NCBI GenBank assembly: GCA_035771165.1
Contig: JAWNZC010000289.1
Location: 443,501-507,500 of the forward strand
Direction of reading: 5' to 3'
DNA: 64,000 nt
From: Paragorgia papillata
Lineage: Eukaryota > Cnidaria > Anthozoa > Scleralcyonacea > Coralliidae
The notes below the pieces were generated by a model, which saw nothing but the letters and a program-made list of their open reading frames with translations, ran no database searches and was not told the DNA's origin. The stretch's first letter is position 1. Every line of letters begins with the position of its first letter. Below are positions 37,321-47,000 of the stretch, piece after piece. Position numbers and translations under genes: made by a program.

Positions 37321-37778
37321 CTTTATTAATAGAATTTAAAAATATATATATACAATTTTGGGTTTGTTCTTTACCTCGCTTTTCGTATTACACAAAAACT
37401 AAATGATATTTCAACCATAAACTATATTACAAATTGAAGTTCTTTAACAACAACTCTAAATGTTCCGTATTTTTTCTCAAAGGGTGCGGTGGGTGGGGTA
37501 ACTTCGACTAGATGTTTTGAGGAAGGCGATCAAAACCAGAGTGAGCTATCTTGTTTTTTGACATGCTTTAGTGCTTATAAGCTTGGGATGTCCGGTTTGA
37601 TTAAATCGTATTAGATAGCTTGTGCATGCGCTTCTTTTTAATACCTTGTGTTTGCCAAATTGCTAAGAGCAATAAAAGTGACATAACGCAGAAAATGTCA
37701 TAACTGCGCTATTGCGTGAGAGTATTAAGATGTAGCTTCTCATTAATCCCAATTTATCTAGCTAATATAAATTGGCGC

Positions 37779-37990
37779 TTAATAAGTCACGCAAATCTTT
37801 GTGGATAATTTTTGGGTGACGGAAAGTGCGGTTTTCTGGAGGTAAGGGCCCCCAGAAAAAGCTGGAGAAGCGAAAGTCAGAGTGAGAGTAAGGGCCCTCA
37901 CTGTTATGGACCTTGCTCTCATGTCCCAGCCGGGCTTCACTGTGGGCGAAGTGTGGCCGAGGGGACACCACTTTTCGCCACTGATCGAAT
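37779..37990. repeat. Duplicated GC-rich module, copy 2 (one inner unit)
   Basis: Direct copy of the module at 37019, identical by eye over the first 160 bp, then lacking one ~92-bp inner unit before GGGCGAAGTGTGGCCGAGG. Confidence 0.8.
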
Positions 37991-38164
37991 CGAAGAGAAG
38001 ATCCCCCACGTGAAGCTTAAATCATTCTAGGATATCTATAGGTATATTATTTACATGTAATGAATAAATAAATAAACGAGCTGTATTTTCGCAGTTGACG
38101 CTAGTTCGACCTACGAAGGAACTTACGAGGCTTTGGAAAAACATGGCGCTGTTAGGCAAATACC

Positions 38165-38326
38165 TGTAGTGTCCTCGCACTTATATCATTTTAATATTCT
38201 TTTAGTTTATTGCTTTCTTAAACCCAAACACAGACAAACTCCCCACTCCCTTTCTTGCTCTCTATATACATATATCCTGTCACGTGTCACACACACACAT
38301 TCATACCCAGTACCCTAAACACAACA
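38165..38326 (-). repeat. 3' LTR of the Ty3/gypsy element
   Basis: 162 bp, identical by eye to the 5' LTR at 42561-42722. Confidence 0.95.
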
Positions 38327-38342
38327 TCTTCCTCTTTCTTTT
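38327..38342 (-). promoter_or_regulatory. Polypurine tract
   Basis: On the minus strand AAAAGAAAGAGGAAGA abuts the 3' LTR, the expected primer for plus-strand DNA synthesis. Confidence 0.8.
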
Positions 38343-38487
38343 GAACTGAATCTCAACTAACATAACTAAAATAAACCATATATACATTGATTACTGACAA
38401 TTAAAGAGTTTGTTCTCTGATCAGTTTTCTTACTTTCATACTAGAAACGTTTATGACTTCAGTATATGTTCAAGAGATCCAGTGTCA

Positions 38488-41400
38488 CTAAGGAATATAA
38501 AATTTAGGTCTGGAATGCTCTCGACTTGGATATCGTCTTGCCAGTGTTGGTGCTTCAGTTAGTGCTGGTGGCTGATAATCAAGTTCGTCATCTGTTATTC
38601 TGTCTTCACTCCAGTTTTCACTTACATGCTCAGATGGACGCTGAAATATCTTGAAGTAGGATACGTTGCGCGTGATAACTGTAGAGCCATTTGGATCTTT
38701 TGCAGGGATTCTGGTTCCAGACACTTTTGTTACAACCAACGGCTTGGTGCTAAACTTAGGTGTAAATTTGTTTACTTTGTTTTGCTTTACCAATACTTCA
38801 TCTCCAACTTTGATGTTTGCAACTTTGGCTTGACGTTTCGTATCAACATATTGCTTGGTTTTGGCTTGTTTGTCCTTAACATTTTGTTTTGCTTGCTTGT
38901 GCATCATCCGGTAATCAACCTCCTTCTCTTCGGTTATGGATGGAAGTCTTGTTCGGATCTGTCTGTTAAACAACAATGCTGCTGGTGCCACTCCAGTAAC
39001 TGTGTGGGGGGTGGAGCGATAGGCAAGTAGGAACTCAGGTAATTCTTCTTTCCAATCTTTTCCTTCAATCTTCGCAGCTTTGATGGCCTTACCTAATGGT
39101 TTCATAAAACTTTCCACTTCCCCATTTGCCTGTGGCCACAGAGGCGTGACACGATGATGTTTAATGCCTTTGCTTTTCATGTAGTTCTCCATTGCTTTAC
39201 TGTCAAATGGAGGTCCATTGTCAGATGTGATTTGGTCAGGTATGCCATGGAGGGCAAACATTCGGTTAAGGCGCTTCGAAACAACTGTAGCAGTGGTTGA
39301 CGTGAGGACTTCTACCTCAGGAAATTTAGTATAGGCGTCAATTACCACCAGCAAGGTTTCACCACTCGGGTATGGCCCACAAAAATCCATATGAAGCTTG
39401 CTCCATGGTTTCTGTGGCATGTCAGTTTGTTGCAAAGGTGGTGGTGGGTTTCCTTTGCCAAGGCTCTGGCATGCATGACAACATTTAACATGATTTTCAG
39501 CACTCTTGTCCATTGCAGTCCACCAAACTTTCGATCGTAAAAGCTGTTTCGTCTTGACAATGCCCTGATGTCCTTTGTGGGCTAATCGTAATGTTTGTGT
39601 CTGTAGGGACTTTGGTATAATGATTTTCGTTCCACGCAATATTATTCCATTTTCTGTTGCTGACAGTTCGTGTCGTATTGCATAATACAATCCTGATGTT
39701 TTCCATCGTCCTGAGTGTAGACTTGCTATCACTTCTTGCAACTCAGCATCTTCTTGCGTTGCTTTAGAAATCTGTTCAATGGACATTGTTCTTGGTACCG
39801 ATTGTTCCTCCATAAAATTGATGTACTGGTCGGCGACATTGCAGCTTGAATTGATATCTGGTAACGGTTGACGTGATAACACATCGGCGGGATTGCCTTC
39901 CCCTTTTCTGTGCTGTATTGTGAAATCGTACTGCTGCAGTCTCATCGCCCAGCGCTCCACTCTTGCCGGTGGTTTTGCTTTTGGAGAGTAAATAACTTCT
40001 AATGCCTTGTGATCTGTTCGGACCAGAAATTTAGTTCCAATTAAATAGAGATGAAATTTCTCACACGCCCACACAACCGCCATTGCTTCACGCTCAGTCT
40101 GGGAATACCGGGTCTCCACTGGTGACAAAGAACGACTTGCAAAAGAAACATTGCGTGTGTTGCCATTTTTATCAACATTAGACAGTATAGCGCCAAGTCC
40201 AACTGGACTGGCGTCTACAGTTAACACCGTCTTTTGTGCAGGATCATAGTAGGCCATGATACAATCTTTTTCAATCTCTGTTTTGATGAGATCAAATGCA
40301 TTCTGGTAACTTTGTTGCCATTCATATGCTGTAGATTTCACTGTGAGTGCCCTCAAAGGAGCAGTGATTGTTGAGAAATCTTTTATGAACCGGGCACAGT
40401 AGTTGGCCAAACCCAAAAAACTTCTCAGCTCTTTCACGTTTTCTGGTGGTTGAGTGTGCTTAATGGCCTTGATTTTGTCCGGGTCTGCCTTTATTCCTTG
40501 ATCAGTAAGATAAAACCCATAAAACCACAATGAGCTCTGGTTGAAAAGACATTTCTTCTCGTTGACTGTCAGTCCTTTCTGTTCAAGGCGTTGCATTAAC
40601 AACATTAACCTCTCATCGTGTTCCTTTGGTGTAGTCCCCCAAATAATAATATCGTCCGCAATATTTCTTACACCAGGAAGGCCGCGGATGGCGTTTTCAA
40701 TTGCGCTTTGAAACACCTCGCTGGCAGAGTTAATACCAAAAGGTAATCGTTTGTAGCGAAATAAACCTCGATGCGTTGTAAACGTTGTTATTCTCCGTGA
40801 AGACTTTTCCAAGGAAATTTGACGATAGCCAGCCTTTAAATCTACTTTGCTATACTTTACAGCACCGGTCATGCTTTCAAGCAGTTCATCTACAGTTGGT
40901 ATTGGGTGTCTTTGTCTTTTCACAGCTGTGTTAACTTGTCGATAGTCCCCGCATACTCGAACTTCGGTTGGAGTTCGTAGTTTTGGCGCAACTACCAAAC
41001 CACTAACCCAGTCAGTACTTTCGTCGACCACTGGTTCGATTATATCTTTGTCGATGTAATCGTCTAGCCAAGAGTCGAGTTGTTTTCTCAAGTGAAATGG
41101 CACACGTCTGTAATTTTGTGCTACGGGAGGTACTGTTTCATCTACATGAATTTTCTGTTCGTGTCCTTTCAATTTGCCGATCCCTTGAAATACCTTTGGA
41201 TGTTTTTCTTTTAATTCTCTCAATTTTGGTTGACTTGTATCTTTATTTACATGTCCTGTGACCGGCGGGGCTTTGTTATTTTTTGACGGTGTCGTATTTC
41301 CATTGTCATGCTTGATTGCATTCAGTCGCAGTTTAATTAAACCAAGGTCAGCTGAGCTTTCACAACTTAGCAGCGAAGGTGTAGTGGTACCCTGTTTGGC

Positions 41401-42534
41401 TTGCGTTACGTAGAATGTTGCCGTTGCCATTCTTTTCCTTGATTCTATTACAGCTTGAAATTTTCCTTTCAACGGAACGGTCTCTTTAGAACCATACGCA
41501 TATATTCTAGTGAGCGTTCTTTGTAATTTGATAGGTTTTGTCGTGGTTTTACAGATGGCGTCAAAGTGTTCACTATTGAGCACATTCACCGTCGCACCCG
41601 TGTCGATTAAAAAATCCACTGTAGTTCCCTCTAGCTTTAATTTGGCGATCGGAATTTTCTTCGTTTTGCCATTAGCAGAGATCGCGAAGCCTGTCTCGTC
41701 ACTGCTCGAACTGTCGTCTTCAGGAGAAGGTAAATTTTCGCGTTGACCTTCATGCTTCAATGCATTGATTCCTTTGCGTTGTTTAGAACTTGGTTTGAAC
41801 TCCTTACCTTTGCAAACTTTCTGGAAGTGTCCTATTCGATGGCACTTGCGACATTCCTTTCCTTTCGCCGGACATGGATTATTTTTGTGTGGAAATATTC
41901 CAACACAGTTGTAGCATGTCTGTACTCTGCGTGTCGTATCATGTCGTTCTTCTCGTTGATAGTTGAGCGTCTCGTCTGATCGCCCCGCTGATGTTGTTGA
42001 TTTCTCTACTTCTCTGGTGTGATGATCTGATAGTTCAAGAGCTCTAGCATGAGCTATAAGATCTACAAGGCTTGGTTCATCTCGAAAAGCCTTTCGTCGT
42101 AGGCGACTCGATCGACAATGTTCGACAAGTTGAGTCTTTATTTCGTCATCGGGATCGGTGAACCCACACGTTGAACTTAGATGTCGAAGGCGAGTGTAGA
42201 ACTGGTCTATTGTTTCGTCCGGTTCTTGTTTGGCTTGTCGAAATACATATCGTTCGTACAACAAGTTTTTCTTCGGGGCGAAGTACGCCGTTAATTTCGC
42301 TTCAGCAGCGTCGTAGTCATCATCGTCTCCCGTATCTGATAACGTAGAGAAGATTTTCTCCACTTCTGGTCCCGCTAGATAAAGTAGCAATGCTCTTCGT
42401 CGCTTTGGTTCCTTAACATCAATAGCAATTATACTTCTCTTGAAACGAGTAAGCCAATCTTTCCAGCGTGAAGCTAACGAACTTTGGTCGGTGTACGGTT
42501 GAAATTGTGCAATTCCACTGAAATCAGCCATCAC
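38488..42534 (-). CDS. Gag-Pol polyprotein of the Ty3/gypsy element
   Basis: A single uninterrupted frame of 1348 residues encodes Gag and Pol together. In order: Gag with a CCHC-type zinc knuckle region (residues 207-242, including CRKCHRIGHFQKVC); aspartic protease FLIDTGATVNVL (DTG near 311); reverse transcriptase with KVDLKAGYRQI, RLPFG and the IADD active-site box near 625; RNase H with TVDAS near 773 and TDHKALE near 840; integrase with an HHCC-type zinc motif (near 985-1022) and D-D-E residues near 1050 (HMDFCGP), 1105 (TSDNG) and 1141 (ANGEVE). The order RNase H before integrase is that of Ty3/gypsy. It makes the particle proteins and enzymes for reverse transcription and integration of the element. 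No stop or frameshift is visible, so it may be functional. Confidence 0.95.
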   Translation of the reverse strand: MMADFSGIAQFQPYTDQSSLASRWKDWLTRFKRSIIAIDVKEPKRRRALLLYLAGPEVEKIFSTLSDTGDDDDYDAAEAKLTAYFAPKKNLLYERYVFRQAKQEPDETIDQFYTRLRHLSSTCGFTDPDDEIKTQLVEHCRSSRLRRKAFRDEPSLVDLIAHARALELSDHHTREVEKSTTSAGRSDETLNYQREERHDTTRRVQTCYNCVGIFPHKNNPCPAKGKECRKCHRIGHFQKVCKGKEFKPSSKQRKGINALKHEGQRENLPSPEDDSSSSDETGFAISANGKTKKIPIAKLKLEGTTVDFLIDTGATVNVLNSEHFDAICKTTTKPIKLQRTLTRIYAYGSKETVPLKGKFQAVIESRKRMATATFYVTQAKQGTTTPSLLSCESSADLGLIKLRLNAIKHDNGNTTPSKNNKAPPVTGHVNKDTSQPKLRELKEKHPKVFQGIGKLKGHEQKIHVDETVPPVAQNYRRVPFHLRKQLDSWLDDYIDKDIIEPVVDESTDWVSGLVVAPKLRTPTEVRVCGDYRQVNTAVKRQRHPIPTVDELLESMTGAVKYSKVDLKAGYRQISLEKSSRRITTFTTHRGLFRYKRLPFGINSASEVFQSAIENAIRGLPGVRNIADDIIIWGTTPKEHDERLMLLMQRLEQKGLTVNEKKCLFNQSSLWFYGFYLTDQGIKADPDKIKAIKHTQPPENVKELRSFLGLANYCARFIKDFSTITAPLRALTVKSTAYEWQQSYQNAFDLIKTEIEKDCIMAYYDPAQKTVLTVDASPVGLGAILSNVDKNGNTRNVSFASRSLSPVETRYSQTEREAMAVVWACEKFHLYLIGTKFLVRTDHKALEVIYSPKAKPPARVERWAMRLQQYDFTIQHRKGEGNPADVLSRQPLPDINSSCNVADQYINFMEEQSVPRTMSIEQISKATQEDAELQEVIASLHSGRWKTSGLYYAIRHELSATENGIILRGTKIIIPKSLQTQTLRLAHKGHQGIVKTKQLLRSKVWWTAMDKSAENHVKCCHACQSLGKGNPPPPLQQTDMPQKPWSKLHMDFCGPYPSGETLLVVIDAYTKFPEVEVLTSTTATVVSKRLNRMFALHGIPDQITSDNGPPFDSKAMENYMKSKGIKHHRVTPLWPQANGEVESFMKPLGKAIKAAKIEGKDWKEELPEFLLAYRSTPHTVTGVAPAALLFNRQIRTRLPSITEEKEVDYRMMHKQAKQNVKDKQAKTKQYVDTKRQAKVANIKVGDEVLVKQNKVNKFTPKFSTKPLVVTKVSGTRIPAKDPNGSTVITRNVSYFKIFQRPSEHVSENWSEDRITDDELDYQPPALTEAPTLARRYPSREHSRPKFYIP

Positions 42535-42539
42535 ACTTT

Positions 42540-42560
42540 TATATTAATCCTCGTCGCCAA
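42540..42560 (-). promoter_or_regulatory. Primer binding site
   Basis: Directly inside the 5' LTR, the minus strand reads TTGGCGACGAGGAT; TGG at this place is the expected complement of a tRNA CCA end. I cannot assign the tRNA with certainty. Confidence 0.6.
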
Positions 42561-42722
42561 TGTAGTGTCCTCGCACTTATATCATTTTAATATTCTTTTA
42601 GTTTATTGCTTTCTTAAACCCAAACACAGACAAACTCCCCACTCCCTTTCTTGCTCTCTATATACATATATCCTGTCACGTGTCACACACACACATTCAT
42701 ACCCAGTACCCTAAACACAACA
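42561..42722 (-). repeat. 5' LTR of the Ty3/gypsy element
   Basis: 162 bp, identical to 38165-38326; should hold the element's promoter. Confidence 0.95.
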
Positions 42723-43205
42723 ATACCAACACTCGATGCTTACATGCTGGAATGTCAGGGAGGCCAGAAAAAACCTGACGCTGGTAAAAACCCTGTGGGA
42801 AAAGCCAATGACAGGAAAAAGTTGGGTGGAGCCAAGACGAAACCAGCAGCTTCTCCACAAAGCAGTTATGTTACAAATTTTGTGCCGAGTGTCGATATCT
42901 TGCGAAACAACGCCAGCCTATATATATATAGTATGTATCTGGCATCAGGGGGAGGAATTTTTATTCGAGTGTTGGACTGATTACTGGACTTTTAATTTGT
43001 ACATAAGGAGTTTGAGTACTGCCTGGAGCTGGCAGTTGAGGTCGGAAGGGAATCGACGATATTGGGAGAAAAATAGAATACGCTATTGCGAGACTGAAAA
43101 AAACGCCGTGTGTTTTGCGTCAATTGCGGTTATGAACTAATTTAACGGAAGGTATCCAACTGACATACAGGAAGTTGGATAATTGTACCAATCTGAGTGT
43201 TGACC

Positions 43206-43920
43206 AATGAGGGACTTGCAGCTAGAGACAGGAATGGCGCCGACGCCATATTGGTCAATATAAATAGATCTTTGTCGATGACGTATAAACTAATGCTGAA
43301 GACCGCTGCTCCAAAGTCAACAGTTTAATAATTTTAAAAAGTCTTCGTGTTCCACTGTTCCAGTTTGTACAGTAATTTTGGTATAATAAAATATCAACAT
43401 TATACAGATGGAAATCATCCGGCTGCAGGTACGTCGGAAGTACAGTACATAGATAGATAATTATTATGGTAAGATAACTATGGCAAGATAACATATACAA
43501 ACTTAAATTTTATCTAAAAACAAAAGTCACGACTTAAGTTTGTTTTATAATTTACAGTGTAAAAAAATTCAGTTTAATCATTTTTTTTTTTGTCAAAATT
43601 AAATTATGCATCATAACTTTACAATAAAAAACCTGTCTATAATATTTTTGCTAAAGTCATGACGTCATAAAAATAATTTTTTGCTTTTGCAACATTTGAC
43701 TTCTGATATGAAAAGACAGAGGCATTGAAGGTACCCAAAACGAGTACTTAACCATGCAAAATAACCATGACCTAAAGTCCTAAACCCTAACATTAATCTT
43801 AATGCTAACAAAAATCTAAACCTAACCCCTAAATAAAAAGAACACCACCCCCCCCCACCACCCCCCCAGAAATATGGTAAGTCTTCTTTAAAACATGACT
43901 CTACCTTGTCATATATTGAG
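43206..43920. mobile_element. Relative of the 29290-29908 MITE (one clear end)
   Basis: ACTTGCAGCTAGAGACAGGA...CATATTGGTCAATATAAATA (43206-43268) matches the end of the MITE at 29290. Inside, CCTAAACCCTAACATTAATC and CTAAACCTAACCCC recall that element's interior. The other end was not found. The rest, 43000-44085, has no gene I can support. Confidence 0.55.
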
Positions 43921-44085
43921 CTCACTGGACTGGTATATTTATTTTAAGATTATGTAGTAATATAGACTCGAACACTCAGGTCAGACCAGGTCAATATCAA
44001 CACTTTTAATACAGAACGGACACACACAGACACTTGTTATTGACATACACTATTTTGGATACAACTGACTGATGAGATTTTATAT

Positions 44086-47000
44086 TTACACGAGTTTTGT
44101 CGATTTACTGCAGCTTTTGCAGAACCATTCTTCTGGTGCTTTACGTAATTTTGCACAGTCCCTGTTGTAGGAATAATATGACAAAATGTTTGTTAAGTTG
44201 AGAATAATAATTTAAAAATTGAGTGTGGTCTTTTGACTTTGCTGAGATCATGGGTGTACCAAGCATTAAATTGTGAGTGCAGGGACATGCAAGTCTCCCA
44301 GGGATGCATGCAAGGGTAGCTGTTCTGACAAGGAATTGTGAATTCACTAATTCCAATATTTTCTGGGGTAACATACAGCCTCTACAGGGATCACTTAGGT
44401 GTCATTTGTTCCCACACCAGGGGCACTGACATTTGCGATGTCTGGTGTGCCAGTGCACCACTGCTAAAATCTGCTGTCTGGAATGTCTGTTTGCCCAACC
44501 TATTGGGTATGTAAATGATGAAGATGAGTTTATCATCTGTGATGTATTTACTTATACACATCAACATTGAAATCACTCACCAATGGTGCCAAGTTGAGCA
44601 TGTGTCACACATGATCATGTTCGTGTATGTTGCTTGTTGGCAAGTGTGACATCTCCAATCTTCTCTCAAACGTGTTACTGTTGGGTGAGGATAAACAAGA
44701 TTTTAGCAACAATTTGTTACTGAGTAATCCAAAATTGTGATCAAAACTGAGTCAGTTTATGTAGTAAGTGTAATTATTGTGTCTTGAGTTCTTTGTACTT
44801 GAATCCACAAGTACTAGTGTTTAATTGTATAGTCTAGAAAGATAAGAAATATTGTATACTGTAGTTATGACAATGCGTAATTATATGGATCAGGACTTAC
44901 AAGAATCCTGAATTTTATTCCAAGCTTCTGAGCTGAAAAATGGCTTCATTGACGATATGTCACAGTTCAAGACATCTGGTGGAGGATGTTCATCATCAAG
45001 GGCCATATCTCCTAATTTTATCATTTGGTGTTCTTTCAGCTTTTGAATGGCTGTGTCTCTAACATCAAACCAGTCTTGGATTGTTTGTGTTTCTAAAACA
45101 AATAAAAAACTTGCCTCTTATTTGGTTCAAAAATACTGTCTACAACATGTCATTTATTACTAATTGATGTCACAAATCTTAAAACTTGTTCAAGAACACA
45201 GAACTCCAAAGTTTTTGTTAGATATAGTGTTAAAATTACAATATGCACAGTTGAAGTTGATGGGGGAACTTTTCACACTCCCCTGCTCTGGATAGGGTAA
45301 AAGTCACAGAATGATAGAAGATTGTGACCTTTTTGGGAACTTTTTGGGATGCATGTTACAGTACCGCTCACGTTTTTCTTAACACATGCCACGCGTATTA
45401 GACGCGTGTAATACGAGGTATAATACACGTATGATAGACCTATTAAACGTGTATCATATGCGTATTAGACGTGACAGTATTAAACGTATCATATGCTTAC
45501 ACGTGACAGTAGGATACGTGTATTAGCCGTGTATGCGTATCATATGCCGTACGTCTATGAAACGCGTATTACATGTGTATCAAATGCAGTAGCGTCGAGA
45601 AGGGGGGTAAGCGGGGTAATTACCACGGGGCCCATGGCAAATTTTAGCCCCGCATAACATTTTAGTCCAAGAAATATATAATTGCGCTATAAATGAACCT
45701 ATAAGAAAAGTAGTTATATTATAGAGGAGTTATTACAGTATAGAAATCTCGAGCACATAATGTAATTGTTAAGTAAACGTGTACTGTATCATATGATAAT
45801 GTTATACGCATATCATGGAAGTGTTACTCGTATCATACAAATGTCATACGCGTATTCTGAACGTGTCTATACGCGTATTCTCAACGTATCATACGCGTAT
45901 TTTACACGTACATGTATACTACACGTCTTATACGCAAAAATGTATTAAGATATACGCGAGCGGTACCGCTGTATTTCTAGATACTGTACTGTTATACTTG
46001 CCCTTAATCTTCATAATCTTGTGAACTCCCATGTCTTTTTTTGCCCTGAATATTTTGTCGATGTCCTGATCTGTGGGTTTTGTGAACCGTATCTGGCTGG
46101 TGTGTTGCCGTTTCTTTTTCGTAGAGAAAAAACGTAGCTGTGGCTCAATGTTCTTGTTTGCTGGCATATTCCCTTTGGGCATCAGGTAAGACAAAGGCTT
46201 TCTCTTCTGTGTCGAATCCAAAAGACTTTTTGCAGCAAGCAGCTGTTTGTCGAGTTGTAACAGTGAATCCTTGCAATGACAGCTCTGAACAGCTGTGCCC
46301 AATGCCAATAACTTTTCCTGGATTCGTTCTTTTATAGACGTGATGCCATTTCTCTTCAGCGTCTGCGGCATGTGATTTGACAGTACCTTCAGTTCTTCAT
46401 TGACATAGGCCATCTTGTCATCGCATGGGCGTGATGTGGTACATGTATTTGTCAACACTTGTGCATTTTCTGCTTGCAAGACACGTTGTAGGAGGTGAAC
46501 ATGCTTGCATATTGTGCTTCGAATCAAGCTGTCTGGACAATTGCACAAGAACATGTGGATGCAGATGCTACAACGATGGCACCGCAACTGACAGCTGGCA
46601 TTTGAACAGTATTCACACTGCTTGATGATGCTATATCTCCTCTTACCATCTTCCGACTGCACTGAATACTTTCCCTCCTCAACTTTTTTAACAGACTCAA
46701 CGCTCAGCTTCATGCCTCTACTGTGACGGTCATTAATGACTTTTATTTTGTTGCAAGATCTCCCTTTGGTAAGTTTGACAAGTCTTTCAAACGATTTATC
46801 TCGCACAAACTTAAGTAGGTTGATGAGACACTTGTCAACTCTTTTGTTCACCTTGCCCTTCAGGTAATTATACTTGAATACCCGATGGAAAGCTTCGACC
46901 ACCATGTTTGTATTAATGCCCATACCTTTGCGGTACCTGTAAGCCCACATCTCTTTCTTTTCTGCCCATTCTTTTAAGAAGTATGTGTTGAATTCTGAAG

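Larger units (their letters stand above)
38165..42722 (-). mobile_element. Complete Ty3/gypsy LTR retrotransposon
   Basis: Two identical 162-bp LTRs (38165-38326 and 42561-42722, TGTAGTG...CACAACA on the plus strand) flank a single-ORF element read on the minus strand. A 5-bp target duplication ATACC is seen at 38160-38164 and 42723-42727. The primer site and polypurine tract are in place. Identical LTRs and an intact ORF point to a recent insertion. Confidence 0.95.
38095..42980 (+). pseudogene. Coding exon split by the Ty3/gypsy insertion
   Basis: An acceptor (TGTATTTTCGCAG) precedes a frame at 38095-38164 reading YEGTYEALEKHGAVRQIP. When the retrotransposon and one 5-bp target copy are removed, the same frame continues at 42728 with TLDAYMLECQGGQKK and stays open to a stop at 42980 (or splices at TATATA|GTATGT near 42929). 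The joined exon has about 110 codons, Lys/Gly-rich in the middle, and no domain I recognise. The frame continuity across the insertion is the main evidence that this was coding. Confidence 0.45.
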
